Notes: a model not told the origin generated them from the sequence alone. Shown: positions 1-6,499, counted from the stretch's first letter. The stretch: DNA of 64,000 nucleotides from an uncultured Oscillospiraceae bacterium (GCA_944387035.1 CALXDJ010000007.1:1-64000); one strand, 5' to 3'. A program made the numbers and translations.

Positions 1-167
1 GCATGGATAAAGCGGACATCTTTTTTGGTCGAACACTAAAATTGACCCTCGGGTGGAAAATCCGCAGCCATCGCAGCAGAACGGCAAAAAAATAATGGGT
101 GAAGACCCGCAAAGCCTTGAAAGTCATGGATTTCCGCAAATATCTCAATTGGTCTTACACTCCAGAC
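1..167. other. left window edge, no assignable gene
   Basis: No complete gene is visible. One plus-strand frame reads a short peptide from 3, stops at 93-95, and continues in the same frame (starting WVKTRKAL) to a TGA at 178-180 inside the next terminator. This could be the tail of a gene broken by a nonsense codon, but I cannot name it. The mobile element probably continues leftward, because no intact tRNA matching the right-end remnant is present here. Confidence 0.3.
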
Positions 168-206
168 AAAGAACCTTGAAGCCGCAACGGTTTCAAGGTT
201 CTTTTT
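168..206 (+). terminator. rho-independent terminator
   Basis: A 13-bp stem (AAAGAACCTTGAA against TTCAAGGTTCTTT) with a 10-nt loop ends in a T run. It closes whatever transcript enters from the left edge. Confidence 0.7.
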
Positions 207-437
207 GTGCTATTTGGGCAGGTGTTTTCCCTTTATTTTTCCCTTTACAGATTTTTAAGGGGAATTTTCAGGGGGTTCAGCCTCCCCAGCGATGTGCCGC
301 CCAGGCTGCGAGGATGTCGGTTAAACCGACACCCCAGACGGATTTCCAGCACCTAGGCAAGGGGGGCAAATCGGCAAGAGCCTGCCGATTTGGTCAGCAC
401 CCAGGTCCCCCGGGAACGTGCGCGGCGCTCCTGGATA

Positions 438-474
438 AAGAAACCACCGTTGTCGGAAAATCCAACAACGGTGG
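438..474 (-). terminator. terminator of the 583-852 gene
   Basis: A stem CCACCGTTGT (444-453) pairs with ACAACGGTGG (465-474). On the minus strand it is followed by a T-rich tail. It lies about 110 nt beyond the stop codon of the minus-strand gene ending at 583. Confidence 0.5.
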
Positions 475-489
475 GCCTGCTGGGGATAT

Positions 490-519
490 GGCCCCGGTGT
501 CCGAATCGGACACAAGGGC
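490..519. repeat. 30-bp repeat copy 1 with 17-bp palindrome
   Basis: Contains the palindrome GTGTCCGAATCGGACAC at 497-513. The whole 30-nt block is identical to the reverse complement of 1781-1810, so the two copies form a perfect 30-bp inverted repeat about 1.26 kb apart. The copies flank the 583-852 gene, the ribbon-helix-helix gene and the candidate sRNA. The palindrome core recurs at 3934-3950. Confidence 0.8.
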
Positions 520-582
520 GGCGGCAGCTCCGGCAGGGGGTACCCCCAAAATTTTGCGGGTACCTCCGCCGCCGGTGATCCT

Positions 583-852
583 TTACGCCACACAAAACCG
601 GCGGGTAGTCGTGGTGTGGGTGAAGCGCTCCGCCACGTCCGGGAGGGCCTTGCGGAGGGCCACCGTGTCAACCCTGGAAGCGGTGACGGCTTTCCAGGTG
701 ATCTTATACTCCCCGGCCTGGATGGCCTCACGGTCCCCCATAGCGGCCTTGATGGCGTCTTTCAGGGCTTCCGCCTCCGCCTGGGCCTCGTCAATCAGGG
801 CTTGCAGCTGGCGCAGCTCCCGCGCCTTGGCTTCCAGTTCGTTGATACTCAT
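583..852 (-). CDS. small accessory protein of mobile elements, 89 aa
   Basis: I recognise the style of this protein from clostridial phages and integrative elements but know no function for it. Residues 1-45 are a charged amphipathic helix (MSINELEAKARELRQLQAL onward) likely to form a coiled coil. They are followed by a small beta-rich part (EYKITWKAVTASRVDT) and a conserved-looking tail ERFTHTTTTRRF. I chose the ATG at 852 because TGAGGAGG lies about 8 nt upstream; a longer reading to 918 has no ribosome-binding site. It is divergent from the ribbon-helix-helix gene, and its promoter overlaps the first operator repeat, so it is probably controlled by that protein. Function unknown. Confidence 0.65.
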   Translation of the reverse strand: MSINELEAKARELRQLQALIDEAQAEAEALKDAIKAAMGDREAIQAGEYKITWKAVTASRVDTVALRKALPDVAERFTHTTTTRRFCVA

Positions 853-1019
853 GGTGTGTTCCTCCTCATATCCTGCGGCGGCTGGTTTGGTGCTCTCCGG
901 ATCGTCCCCGGCCTTCACGAAGCAGCCCGCCCGTTTGTGGGACGGGGAGATTTTAGAGAGGTCATCCGGCTCTTTCCCGGTCCGCCTGTCGCAGCTCCCT
1001 GTTCCCTTGCTGTGATTAT

Positions 1020-1048
1020 AATATACTATATTTACAGGAATATATCAA
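1020..1048 (-). promoter_or_regulatory. minus-strand promoter for 583-852 gene
   Basis: On the minus strand TTGATA (1048-1043) is followed after 17 nt by TATATT (1025-1020). The spacer contains the first operator repeat (1027-1044), so repressor binding there would block this promoter. Confidence 0.55.
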
Positions 1049-1112
1049 TTAGCAGAATAGATATATTTACAGGAATATTTCTGTACAGATTTTCTATTTA
1101 CAGGAATAGAAA
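1027..1112. repeat. three 14-nt operator repeats (TATTTACAGGAATA)
   Basis: Exact copies of TATTTACAGGAATA lie at 1029-1042, 1064-1077 and 1095-1108. Each is the centre of an imperfect palindrome with an asymmetric TACAGG core; the best is TTTCTATT-tacagg-AATAGAAA at 1091-1112. The third copy contains the -35 box of the downstream gene and the first lies in the divergent promoter. This is the layout expected for cooperative autoregulation by the ribbon-helix-helix protein encoded next door. Iterons of an origin are the alternative. Confidence 0.75.
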
Positions 1113-1125
1113 TATGCGGTATAAT
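1097..1125 (+). promoter_or_regulatory. promoter of the ribbon-helix-helix gene
   Basis: TTTACA (1097-1102), a 17-nt spacer and TATAAT (1120-1125). The -35 hexamer sits inside the third operator repeat, which implies repression by occlusion. Confidence 0.8.
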
Positions 1126-1186
1126 AAAGCTACAATGGAAGAGGTGCCGACTAAAGCGGCGGCCCCCCTCAAAGGAGGAAATGCCC

Positions 1187-1414
1187 ATGGGTGAGGAAAC
1201 AAAAGTAAGCAAAGCCCAGCAGAAAGCCGTTCACAAATATGTAAAGGCCAATTATGACAGGCTGGATTTGACCATGCCAAAGGGCCAGAAAGACACTATC
1301 AAAGCCCACGCAGCGACCCAGGGCGAGAGCGTGAACGCCTTTATCAATCGGGCCATCATGGAGGCCATGGAGCGGGACAAGGCCTCCAGAGCGCCCCAGG
1401 AGGGCAAAGCATAA
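1187..1414 (+). CDS. Arc/ribbon-helix-helix DNA-binding protein, 75 aa
   Basis: Probable transcriptional repressor or element copy-control protein. The pattern from about residue 28 (YDRLDLTMPKGQKDTIKAHA) into ESVNAFINRAIMEAME is a classic ribbon-helix-helix: a short beta strand (LDLTMPK) followed by two helices. These proteins act as dimers that bind short repeats cooperatively, which matches the three upstream operator copies. I preferred the ATG at 1187, 8 nt after GGAGG (1174-1178); the in-frame ATG at 1181 is only 2 nt from it. The charged N-terminus is probably a flexible extension. Autoregulation and control of the divergent 583-852 gene are inferred. Confidence 0.75.
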   Translation: MGEETKVSKAQQKAVHKYVKANYDRLDLTMPKGQKDTIKAHAATQGESVNAFINRAIMEAMERDKASRAPQEGKA

Positions 1415-1444
1415 GCCCCAGGCCATGCAGGCCCAGGGCTGGGG

Positions 1445-1473
1445 TTGACAGCGGCCCCGGAGGGGCCTATAAT
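1445..1473 (+). promoter_or_regulatory. perfect consensus promoter for candidate sRNA
   Basis: TTGACA (1445-1450), 17-nt spacer, TATAAT (1468-1473). No good ribosome-binding site or ORF follows before the terminator at 1542-1578, so the transcript is probably non-coding. Confidence 0.8.
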
Positions 1474-1479
1474 GAACAT

Positions 1480-1578
1480 AGAAAAGGGCGCTGCGACAAG
1501 CGGTTAGCCCGGGATGTGAAGAATCCTAAAGCAAAGCCTTAGAAACCGTCACCGGCCAGGGTGGCGGTTTCTGCTTTT
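1480..1578 (+). ncRNA. candidate ~100-nt small RNA of the element
   Basis: Transcript predicted from the consensus promoter at 1445-1473. It begins with a short hairpin (GGGC...GCCC around 1488-1511) and ends in an intrinsic terminator: GAAACCGTCACC (1542-1553) pairs with GGTGGCGGTTTC (1560-1571), then T-rich sequence. It overlaps a possible 25-aa minus-strand ORF and lies downstream of, and opposite to, the integrase gene, so an antisense role is possible. I do not recognise an Rfam family. Confidence 0.5.
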
Positions 1579-1626
1579 TACGATGATCGTAACCGTAAAG
1601 GCTCCGATATGTAACGTAATCCGCAT
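1549..1626 (-). CDS. possible 25-aa peptide
   Basis: A short ORF beginning MRITLHIGAFTVTIIVKS, with a convincing Shine-Dalgarno (GGGGGTGA) about 6 nt upstream of the ATG. It would form one or two hydrophobic beta strands followed by a basic tail. It overlaps the terminator of the candidate sRNA on the other strand and lies downstream of the integrase on the same strand. No function can be assigned, and it may be non-coding. Confidence 0.3.
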   Translation of the reverse strand: MRITLHIGAFTVTIIVKSRNRHPGR

Positions 1627-1780
1627 AGCCTCACCCCCTTTCGGGTGGTGTGACCAACCGCCTGCCGTTGTGCAGCGCCGAAACGAGAATACCACAGCCG
1701 CCGCCAAAATGCAAGGCGGATCGTCAGGACCGGCCCGCCGCCGCGCCCTGGGCAGATCCTCACACAGCACAGCAAAACCG

Positions 1781-1810
1781 GCCCTTGTGTCCGATTCGGA
1801 CACCGGGGCC
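1781..1810. repeat. 30-bp repeat copy 2, also integrase terminator
   Basis: Exact reverse complement of 490-519, with the 17-bp palindrome at 1787-1803. Here the flanks extend the pairing (AACCGGCCC/GGGCCGGTT), and the minus strand runs into TTTTGC, so this copy is likely to end integrase transcription 8 nt after its stop codon. Confidence 0.75.
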
Positions 1811-1817
1811 GGTTCTC

Positions 1818-3011
1818 TTATGTGCCGGAAACCGTCTTGATAAACGCATCCATACGGGCGGCGCTGGCCTGCCGCATCTGCGTGGTAACATGGGCGTAAA
1901 TATCCAGGGTAAAGGCCGCTGTGGCGTGTCCCAGCGTCTCCTGTACGGTCTTGATGTCATCCCCTGCCCGGATCGCAGCCACGGCATAGGAGTGCCGCAG
2001 ATCGTGAAAACGGGCGTCCGGGCGTCCGATGGCGGCGGCAGCCTGCTTGAAGCTGCGGTAAACCGCCGCCTGGGCAAGATGGTGGCCCAGATCATCCGTA
2101 AACACCAGGCCGGAGTCCTCCCACAGCTTCCCGGCCCGCAGGCGCTGGGCAGCCTGGGCGGCCCTGTGACGCTTCAGGAGGGCCATGACGGAGGCGGCGG
2201 GGGTAATGGTGCGGCTCTTGCCGTTTTTGGTGGAGGTCAGGCGGTATTCTCCGCCGCCGCCCCGCAGCCGCTGCAGCTGCTTGTTGATGGTGATGGTGCC
2301 TGCCTCAAAGTCCACACAGTCCCACATAAGGCCCATGACTTCCCCCTCACGCATCCCGGTAAAGAGGGTGACAGTGAAAAGCACCTCCATGCGGCTGCCC
2401 TGGATCTCCCGCAGAAACGCCGTAATTTGTTCGTCATCCAGGGGCGTCAGCTCCCGCTTTTCGATACGGGGCAGCGTACAGGCTCCCGCCGGGTTGAAGC
2501 GGATGTAGCCAATCAAAACGGCCTGCTGCAGGGCTTTGTGGAATACGCCGTGAATGTTCTTGACCGTCTTGGGGGAAAGGCCCTCCGGGCGGTCCTTTGT
2601 GGGCTTGCCCAGGGCATTATAGAAGGACTGGATCATGTGGGTATTCAGCGATTCCAGCCGCACAGCGCCCAGGGCGGGCTTGATATAGACCCGGATATAG
2701 GACTTGTACAGATCCACCGTGCGGGGCTTGACGCCGCCCAGGTAGGTTTCCGCCCAGGCGTCCAGCCATTGCCCCAGGGTCTGCTTGTTGGGGGCCGTAT
2801 AGGTGCCGTTATCAATGGCGGCGGTGGCGGCTTTGAGTTTCTGGGCAACTTCCTTTTGGGTCTTGCCGGTGATGGAGCGCTGCACCTGCTTGCCGGTGCC
2901 CGGGTCCGCTCCCTCCGTGTATCGGGCCTCCCAGTATTCATACTTCTTGCCGTTGCGGGTGACGGTTTTCTTTCGGATCGTGCCCGTTCCCTTTGCAGAT
3001 CGTCCGGCCAT
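1818..3011 (-). CDS. int: tyrosine-type site-specific integrase, 397 aa
   Basis: Catalyses integration and excision of the element. It has an N-terminal arm-binding segment (about 1-70, including TVTRNGKKYEYWEARYTEG), a SAM-like core-binding domain (about 75-180) and a catalytic domain with the expected residues: R221 (TGMREGE), a Lys near 262-265 (STKNGK), H336 and R339 (HDLRH), H362 (LGHATAAF) and nucleophile Y372 (DIYAHV). Length fits the Tn916/phage Int family with an AP2-like N-terminal domain. The start is the ATG after AAGGAG. It is transcribed from a promoter at 3146-3174 that closely resembles that of the cro-like gene, so integrase and lysis-type regulator are probably coregulated. 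The expected substrate is the tRNA 3' end seen at 8321-8348. Confidence 0.95.
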   Translation of the reverse strand: MAGRSAKGTGTIRKKTVTRNGKKYEYWEARYTEGADPGTGKQVQRSITGKTQKEVAQKLKAATAAIDNGTYTAPNKQTLGQWLDAWAETYLGGVKPRTVDLYKSYIRVYIKPALGAVRLESLNTHMIQSFYNALGKPTKDRPEGLSPKTVKNIHGVFHKALQQAVLIGYIRFNPAGACTLPRIEKRELTPLDDEQITAFLREIQGSRMEVLFTVTLFTGMREGEVMGLMWDCVDFEAGTITINKQLQRLRGGGGEYRLTSTKNGKSRTITPAASVMALLKRHRAAQAAQRLRAGKLWEDSGLVFTDDLGHHLAQAAVYRSFKQAAAAIGRPDARFHDLRHSYAVAAIRAGDDIKTVQETLGHATAAFTLDIYAHVTTQMRQASAARMDAFIKTVSGT

Positions 3012-3101
3012 ACGGGAAAATCTCCTTTCCTTTTGCGGCCCGGTATGCTATCATAATAGGGCATACAGGGCCTATATTAGCGTGTGGGGTCTGTTGCACT
3101 T

Positions 3102-3131
3102 GCCGTCCCGGTGTTGGTAGCGCCGGGACGG
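3102..3131. other. strong hairpin in the integrase leader
   Basis: CCGTCCCGG pairs with CCGGGACGG around a roughly 11-nt loop. It lies in the predicted 5' leader of the integrase transcript and lacks a T tail in that direction. On the plus strand it is followed by TTTCTGTTT and could be a weak terminator. Confidence 0.45.
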
Positions 3132-3145
3132 TTTCTGTTTATCAC

Positions 3146-3174
3146 AATATATCTCAAATTATCTCATATGTCAA
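3146..3174 (-). promoter_or_regulatory. integrase promoter with GAGATA operators
   Basis: Minus strand: TTGACA (3174-3169), 17-nt spacer, TATATT (3151-3146). The spacer and -10 region carry two GAGATA copies. Apart from one inserted base it matches the promoter at 3701-3735 almost position for position, so one of the XRE proteins probably binds both. Confidence 0.75.
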
Positions 3175-3176
3175 CA

Positions 3177-3626
3177 TTAAAGCCAGTTGGTATATTCTTC
3201 TCCCGCCGGTTCCGGAACATATGCCCTAGCGTATTGTGGATCTCCGTACCAACCTAGAGTAAATAGAGTATAGGCCGTGCAACTCCCATCGTCATAACAA
3301 CTAGAATAAGAACCAACATGAAGCATTTTCCACCCCAAACTAAGCAGTACGTTAGCCTCATCAGTGGAGCTAGTCTGTTCAACTTTGGTCACATTGATAA
3401 GAGAATAGTCAGTGGAAGTGTTTTCTCCAACTTTTGGTTTCGGATAATCCAAAATATCATTTGTAGATACGTCAAGAATCTTAGCTATGTTCATAATAAC
3501 CCTACTTGTTGGATTACGATACCCATTCTCATATTGGCTTAAAGTGTTTTGGGCGATACCTAATTGTTTTGCTAGATCCGTTTGTGAAAGGCCTCGAAGT
3601 TTTCGTAATTCTGCAATTCTGTTCAT
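3177..3626 (-). CDS. XRE-family repressor with C-terminal domain, 149 aa
   Basis: Probable CI-like repressor of the element. Residues 1-60 form an XRE helix-turn-helix (LRKLRGLSQTDLAKQLGI, then SQYENGYRNPTS). The C-terminal half (about 75-149, LSLGWKMLHVGSYS onward) is a small domain typical of clostridial phage/element repressors, of unknown ligand. Several start codons run in series (GTG at 3635, ATG at 3632, 3629 and 3626); I chose 3626 because GAGG lies about 9 nt upstream of it. It is divergent from the cro-like gene across an intergenic region full of GAGAT motifs, and its stop codon sits directly upstream of the integrase promoter. Confidence 0.8.
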   Translation of the reverse strand: MNRIAELRKLRGLSQTDLAKQLGIAQNTLSQYENGYRNPTSRVIMNIAKILDVSTNDILDYPKPKVGENTSTDYSLINVTKVEQTSSTDEANVLLSLGWKMLHVGSYSSCYDDGSCTAYTLFTLGWYGDPQYARAYVPEPAGEEYTNWL

Positions 3627-3700
3627 CATCATCACCTCGATAACACAATATCACATGATGAGATAAAAACAAGCTATATCTCAAAAAATCTCAAAAAAGC

Positions 3701-3735
3701 TTGACATCGAGATAATTCGAGATATAATCGAGATA
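3701..3735 (+). promoter_or_regulatory. cro-like promoter with three TCGAGATA operators
   Basis: TTGACA (3701-3706), 16-nt spacer, TATAAT (3723-3728). TCGAGATA occurs at 3707-3714, 3718-3725 and 3728-3735, that is every 10-11 bp on one face of the helix. Further ATCTC motifs lie upstream at about 3677-3695, towards the divergent repressor. Confidence 0.8.
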
Positions 3736-3753
3736 CTAACAGGAGGTGAGTGT

Positions 3754-3954
3754 ATGGTAGATAAGTTTTTGCGAAAATATAGGCTTGTTAATGGCCTTAC
3801 ACAAGCTGCATTGGCAGAAAAACTATCTATATCTCAAAATGCGGTGTCACAATATGAATCAGGGAAACGTAGCCCATCCGTAAAAAAGCTTGCAGATATT
3901 GCAGCTGTATTAAATTGTTCAGTCAGTGACATTGTGTCCGATTCGGACACATGA
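3754..3954 (+). CDS. XRE-family cro-like regulator, 66 aa
   Basis: A single helix-turn-helix domain (LVNGLTQAALAEKLSISQNA, then SQYESGKRSPS) with no extra domain, typical of Cro-type regulators. The start has AGGAGGTGAG about 8 nt upstream. Its last codons (VSDSDT) are encoded by the 17-bp palindrome at 3934-3950 that also occurs in both 30-bp repeats. It lies at the head of the rightward gene series: excisionase-like, unknowns and rep. Together with the divergent repressor it forms a likely bistable switch governing excision and replication. Confidence 0.85.
   Translation: MVDKFLRKYRLVNGLTQAALAEKLSISQNAVSQYESGKRSPSVKKLADIAAVLNCSVSDIVSDSDT
3934..3950. repeat. third copy of the 17-bp palindrome
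   Basis: GTGTCCGATTCGGACAC, identical to the core in the 30-bp repeats at 497-513 (reverse complement form) and 1787-1803. Here it lies within the 3' end of the cro-like coding sequence, so it may act at DNA or RNA level as well as coding. Confidence 0.75.
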
Positions 3955-3971
3955 ACAGAAAGGAGAAGATC

Positions 3972-4160
3972 ATGGAGCGAATCGCGGTATCTGTGGCGGA
4001 GGCGGCGGAGATGCTGGGCATGTGCCCTAAAACCGTCTACCAGCTCACCCGGCGGGCGGATTTCCCTGCGTTCAAGGCGGGAAACCGTACCGTTATTTCC
4101 GTGGAGGGCCTGCAGGAGTGGGTCCGGCGGCAGGCCACAGGAGAGGGGACAGCGGTATGA
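3972..4160 (+). CDS. xis: excisionase-like MerR/HTH_17 protein, 62 aa
   Basis: Small winged-helix DNA-binding protein (VSVAEAAEMLGMCPKTVYQL, then AFKAGNRTVISVEGLQEWV), the arrangement of helix-turn-helix-17 excisionases that bend DNA to direct the integrase towards excision. The ATG at 3972 is preceded by AAGGAGAAGATC; an upstream ATG at 3951 overlaps the previous stop and has no site of its own. It is transcribed with the cro-like gene, 17 nt downstream. The role in excision is inferred from family and position next to an integrase. Confidence 0.75.
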   Translation: MERIAVSVAEAAEMLGMCPKTVYQLTRRADFPAFKAGNRTVISVEGLQEWVRRQATGEGTAV

Positions 4161-4342
4161 TGGGTATTTGCCGCCGTTTTGACCCCATCACGGCCAGCTG
4201 CGCCCCGTGCTGCGCAGTATGCAGCCGCCGAAGCGTCTGCCAAGGAGACACAAAAAGAGCCGCCCCGGCGCGGCAGCACCGGAGCGGCAAGGCGGAACAG
4301 TTTTTCGAGCCTGTTTCCGCCTCCTATCTTAGCAGAATTTAA
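4157..4342 (+). CDS. possible small Cys-rich protein, 61 aa
   Basis: An ORF starting at an ATG that overlaps the stop of the excisionase-like gene (ATGA). The translated product has a cluster ASCAPCCAVCSRRSVC that could bind metal, then a basic low-complexity tail. The DNA contains a GC-rich hairpin around 4257-4290, so this stretch may instead be a structured spacer. Without homologues I cannot decide. Confidence 0.25.
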   Translation: MMGICRRFDPITASCAPCCAVCSRRSVCQGDTKRAAPARQHRSGKAEQFFEPVSASYLSRI

Positions 4343-4357
4343 GGAGGATTGCAAGCG

Positions 4358-4837
4358 ATGACACTACATAACGAAACCACCGCCGCGGCGGATCTCCAGC
4401 GCCCCGCGTATGTCCTGAGTGACGACGAATTGAAAAGCCTGTCGGAATTTACCCCATATAGCGAGGGTGACGCCTTCTTGTGGGTAATCGACATTGGCAA
4501 AAAGGTGGGCGGTTTTTGGGGAATTGCAGAAGAGGTCGCCAGGGCCACGGCGGCGGATGCTGTTCACCTGCGCAGCGGGCAGGCCCGCGCCCTGCTGGCT
4601 ATGCGAGCCTTTTACCTTCTGGGCGTACTCCGGGGCGGGGAAGCATACAGAAACCTGATTGTTGACAACGACGGTGACGAACCGGAGTTTAAGGACCTGC
4701 CTTTTGACGTATATTCAGAACTTTTTGTAGCGGATTTGAAGGAGCTGACGCCGGAAGATTTCAACAGCATGCTGGCCCTCCTGGGGCTTACTGTTCCCTG
4801 GGCGGCGGAGGATATGAAAGGAGGCCCGGAGGCATGA
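4358..4837 (+). CDS. hypothetical element protein, 159 aa
   Basis: Unrecognised. It is an acidic, mostly helical soluble protein without signal peptide or membrane segment. The start ATG at 4358 follows AAGGAGGA by about 9 nt. Features include a hydrophobic centre (QARALLAMRAFYLLGVLRGG) and an acidic stretch (DNDGDEPEFKDLPFD). Its stop overlaps the next gene (ATGA), so translation is coupled. It lies between the excisionase-like gene and rep, a position where mobile elements carry accessory or replication-associated proteins. Confidence 0.7.
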   Translation: MTLHNETTAAADLQRPAYVLSDDELKSLSEFTPYSEGDAFLWVIDIGKKVGGFWGIAEEVARATAADAVHLRSGQARALLAMRAFYLLGVLRGGEAYRNLIVDNDGDEPEFKDLPFDVYSELFVADLKELTPEDFNSMLALLGLTVPWAAEDMKGGPEA

Positions 4838-5301
4838 GACAGCAGCACCAGACACACGTAGACGCCGCCCAGATCCCCGGCGTAGTCATGATGAACGGCC
4901 AGCCATACGGAGAGGCAGGGGGCCATTGGTTCCCCGTGAAAGGCGCTCTCCGCCGCGGTGCCGGATTTATCCCGGTGCTGGATATTCCCATGATGGACGA
5001 ACAGCCCAGCAGAAAGGCGGCGGGGGGAATGAATACCCAGTATGTCAAAGACACAACGGAAAAGGTCTCCGCCAACCTGTCAAGCCTCCAATGCCTGCTG
5101 AGTGCCGTGGACGATAAAGTCAGGTTCTACCTGCTTGACGGGCAGACATACGGCCCATACAGCGAGATCGTGCATTACCACGCAAAGGAGCTGCAGGGAC
5201 TGTTGGCAATCATGGAAGGGATTCTTTCTGATGCAGACATGGACCTTGATACGGTGATTCATTCCTTGTCTGACGCTCTCAAGCGGGAGGCGGCAGCATG
5301 A
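4834..5301 (+). CDS. hypothetical element protein, 155 aa
   Basis: Unrecognised soluble protein. The N-terminal half is beta-rich with Gly and aromatic residues (GQPYGEAGGHWFPVKGALRR). The C-terminal half looks helical (AKELQGLLAIMEGILSDADM). Translation is coupled at both ends: ATGA overlap with the preceding gene and the 42-aa ORF starting inside its stop. The three genes and rep appear to be one operon interrupted only by the terminator-like hairpin at 5437. Confidence 0.7.
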   Translation: MRQQHQTHVDAAQIPGVVMMNGQPYGEAGGHWFPVKGALRRGAGFIPVLDIPMMDEQPSRKAAGGMNTQYVKDTTEKVSANLSSLQCLLSAVDDKVRFYLLDGQTYGPYSEIVHYHAKELQGLLAIMEGILSDADMDLDTVIHSLSDALKREAAA

Positions 5302-5426
5302 GTGAGTCCCAGGCCAGGCGGCTTGCCGCCATGCTGACGGACAAGCAGCGCCGCGATTTTCTGAAACTGGCGCAGATCATCCAGGAGACCGAACACAAAA
5401 AGCCCGCCGCCGGTGGGCAGGAATAA
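5298..5426 (+). CDS. small hypothetical protein, 42 aa
   Basis: ATG at 5298 overlaps the stop codon of the preceding gene (ATGA), a clear sign of translational coupling. The product begins MSESQARRLAAMLTDKQRRD, is charged and predicted to be helical. It is too short to assign. It ends 10 nt before a rho-independent terminator, so it is the last gene of this coupled trio. Confidence 0.55.
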   Translation: MSESQARRLAAMLTDKQRRDFLKLAQIIQETEHKKPAAGGQE

Positions 5427-5436
5427 CACCCAAGGC

Positions 5437-5474
5437 TTTAGCGTCGCAGCAGTGCGGCGCTAAAACCGTTTTTT
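5437..5474 (+). terminator. rho-independent terminator before rep
   Basis: TTTAGCGTCGC (5437-5447) pairs with GCGGCGCTAAA (5454-5464), with one G.U pair and a 6-nt loop, followed by six T (5469-5474). It separates the coupled hypothetical genes from rep, which may need readthrough or its own promoter. Confidence 0.75.
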
Positions 5475-5577
5475 GGGCGTTTGGAATAGGGTGGAATACG
5501 GTGGAGCCTGTTGCACCCAACAGAAAAAACGCACCGCCAGAGGGGCGGGAACACATGGGCAGCCAGGAGGGGCAAGA

Positions 5578-6363
5578 ATGGCAAAGCGGAAAAAGACCAT
5601 CATAGCCGGTCCCATCGTCAAGACGATCATTTACACAGCGCCGGAGCCGCAGGACGGGAAGCGGGCCAGGGCGGAAAAATCAAAAATGACCTCCGCCGCG
5701 CAGAAAGCAATGAACGACAAGACCGCCCGGGGACGGCTGGAAATGCTGCTGGCGGCAAACTTCACCGGACGGGATCTGTTCGTTACCCTGACATACCGTG
5801 ACGCAGATCTACCAGGCAGCCGGGCGGCGGCGGTGAAGCTGCTGCGGGGCTTTATCAAGGCCCTGCGGCAGCACCGGAAAGCCCGGGGCCAGGACCTCAA
5901 ATACATATACACCACCGAAGAAAAGCACGGAGAAGCCCGTTTACATCACCATTTGGTAATCAACTCCACCGGGGCAGATATAGAGGTCATCCGCAGCTTG
6001 TGGCCCTATGCGGACGTGATCGACATGGAGTATATCGGTCAGCGGGATTACGAAACATGGGGGCTTTACATGACCAAGGAGAGCGTCACAGGGCGGCCCG
6101 TGGGGGCGCAGATGTGGACCGGAAGCCGGAACCTGCAAAAGCCTGTGGTGAAGTCCTGCTATGTACCCAATGACACCATGCTTGCCGTTCCCGTTGGCTG
6201 CCACATCATCGAGCGGGAAGAGCGTGTAACGGAGTTTGGAAGCTACTGCTATATCAAGTACCGGCTGCCCCGCCAGAGGCAGGGCGGCGGCCAGATCCAG
6301 GAGCGCAGCGAGTTGGAAAAAGGCTACGGAGACGCCTTTTTACTTGCTTGTAATCAGATATAA
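5578..6363 (+). CDS. rep: HUH rolling-circle replication initiator, 261 aa
   Basis: Nicks DNA at an origin and starts rolling-circle replication of the excised element. The family signatures are visible: motif I FVTLTY (68-73), the metal-binding motif LHHHLVIN (122-129) and a downstream Tyr in GLYMTKE (Y164) as the likely nicking residue. The ATG at 5578 has AGGAGG about 8 nt upstream; an in-frame reading from 5473 has none. The N-terminus is very basic (MAKRKKTIIAG), fitting DNA contact. It may support maintenance of the circular form or act as a relaxase-like enzyme for mobilisation. No separate relaxase or conjugation genes are seen in the window. Confidence 0.85.
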   Translation: MAKRKKTIIAGPIVKTIIYTAPEPQDGKRARAEKSKMTSAAQKAMNDKTARGRLEMLLAANFTGRDLFVTLTYRDADLPGSRAAAVKLLRGFIKALRQHRKARGQDLKYIYTTEEKHGEARLHHHLVINSTGADIEVIRSLWPYADVIDMEYIGQRDYETWGLYMTKESVTGRPVGAQMWTGSRNLQKPVVKSCYVPNDTMLAVPVGCHIIEREERVTEFGSYCYIKYRLPRQRQGGGQIQERSELEKGYGDAFLLACNQI

Positions 6364-6448
6364 CTTTAGGAACAGGACCAGAGAAAAGGCCCCGGACCTC
6401 TTGAAAGCAGCTCAACCGCCCGGTAACATAAAAGCACACGGGGCATTT

Positions 6449-6469
6449 TCGCGCGAGGCGCACGCGCGA
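6449..6469. repeat. GC-rich inverted repeat after rep
   Basis: TCGCGCG (6449-6455) and CGCGCGA (6463-6469) can form a 7-bp hairpin with a 7-nt loop, 85 nt after rep. It could be a weak terminator or part of a replication origin. Confidence 0.35.
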
Positions 6470-6499
6470 GACGGCCCACACCGGAAAGGAGCGGCTTTC

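Noticed and set aside
223-247. Left arm-type integrase site defining a left element boundary within the window
   Set aside because: The match to 8198-8221 is low-complexity pyrimidine sequence, and no tRNA or core repeat is found to its left.
53-1015. 320-codon plus-strand frame at the left edge
   Set aside because: Runs over a terminator, a 30-bp repeat and an opposite-strand gene; its composition is Ser/Pro/Arg-rich and it has no ribosome-binding site.
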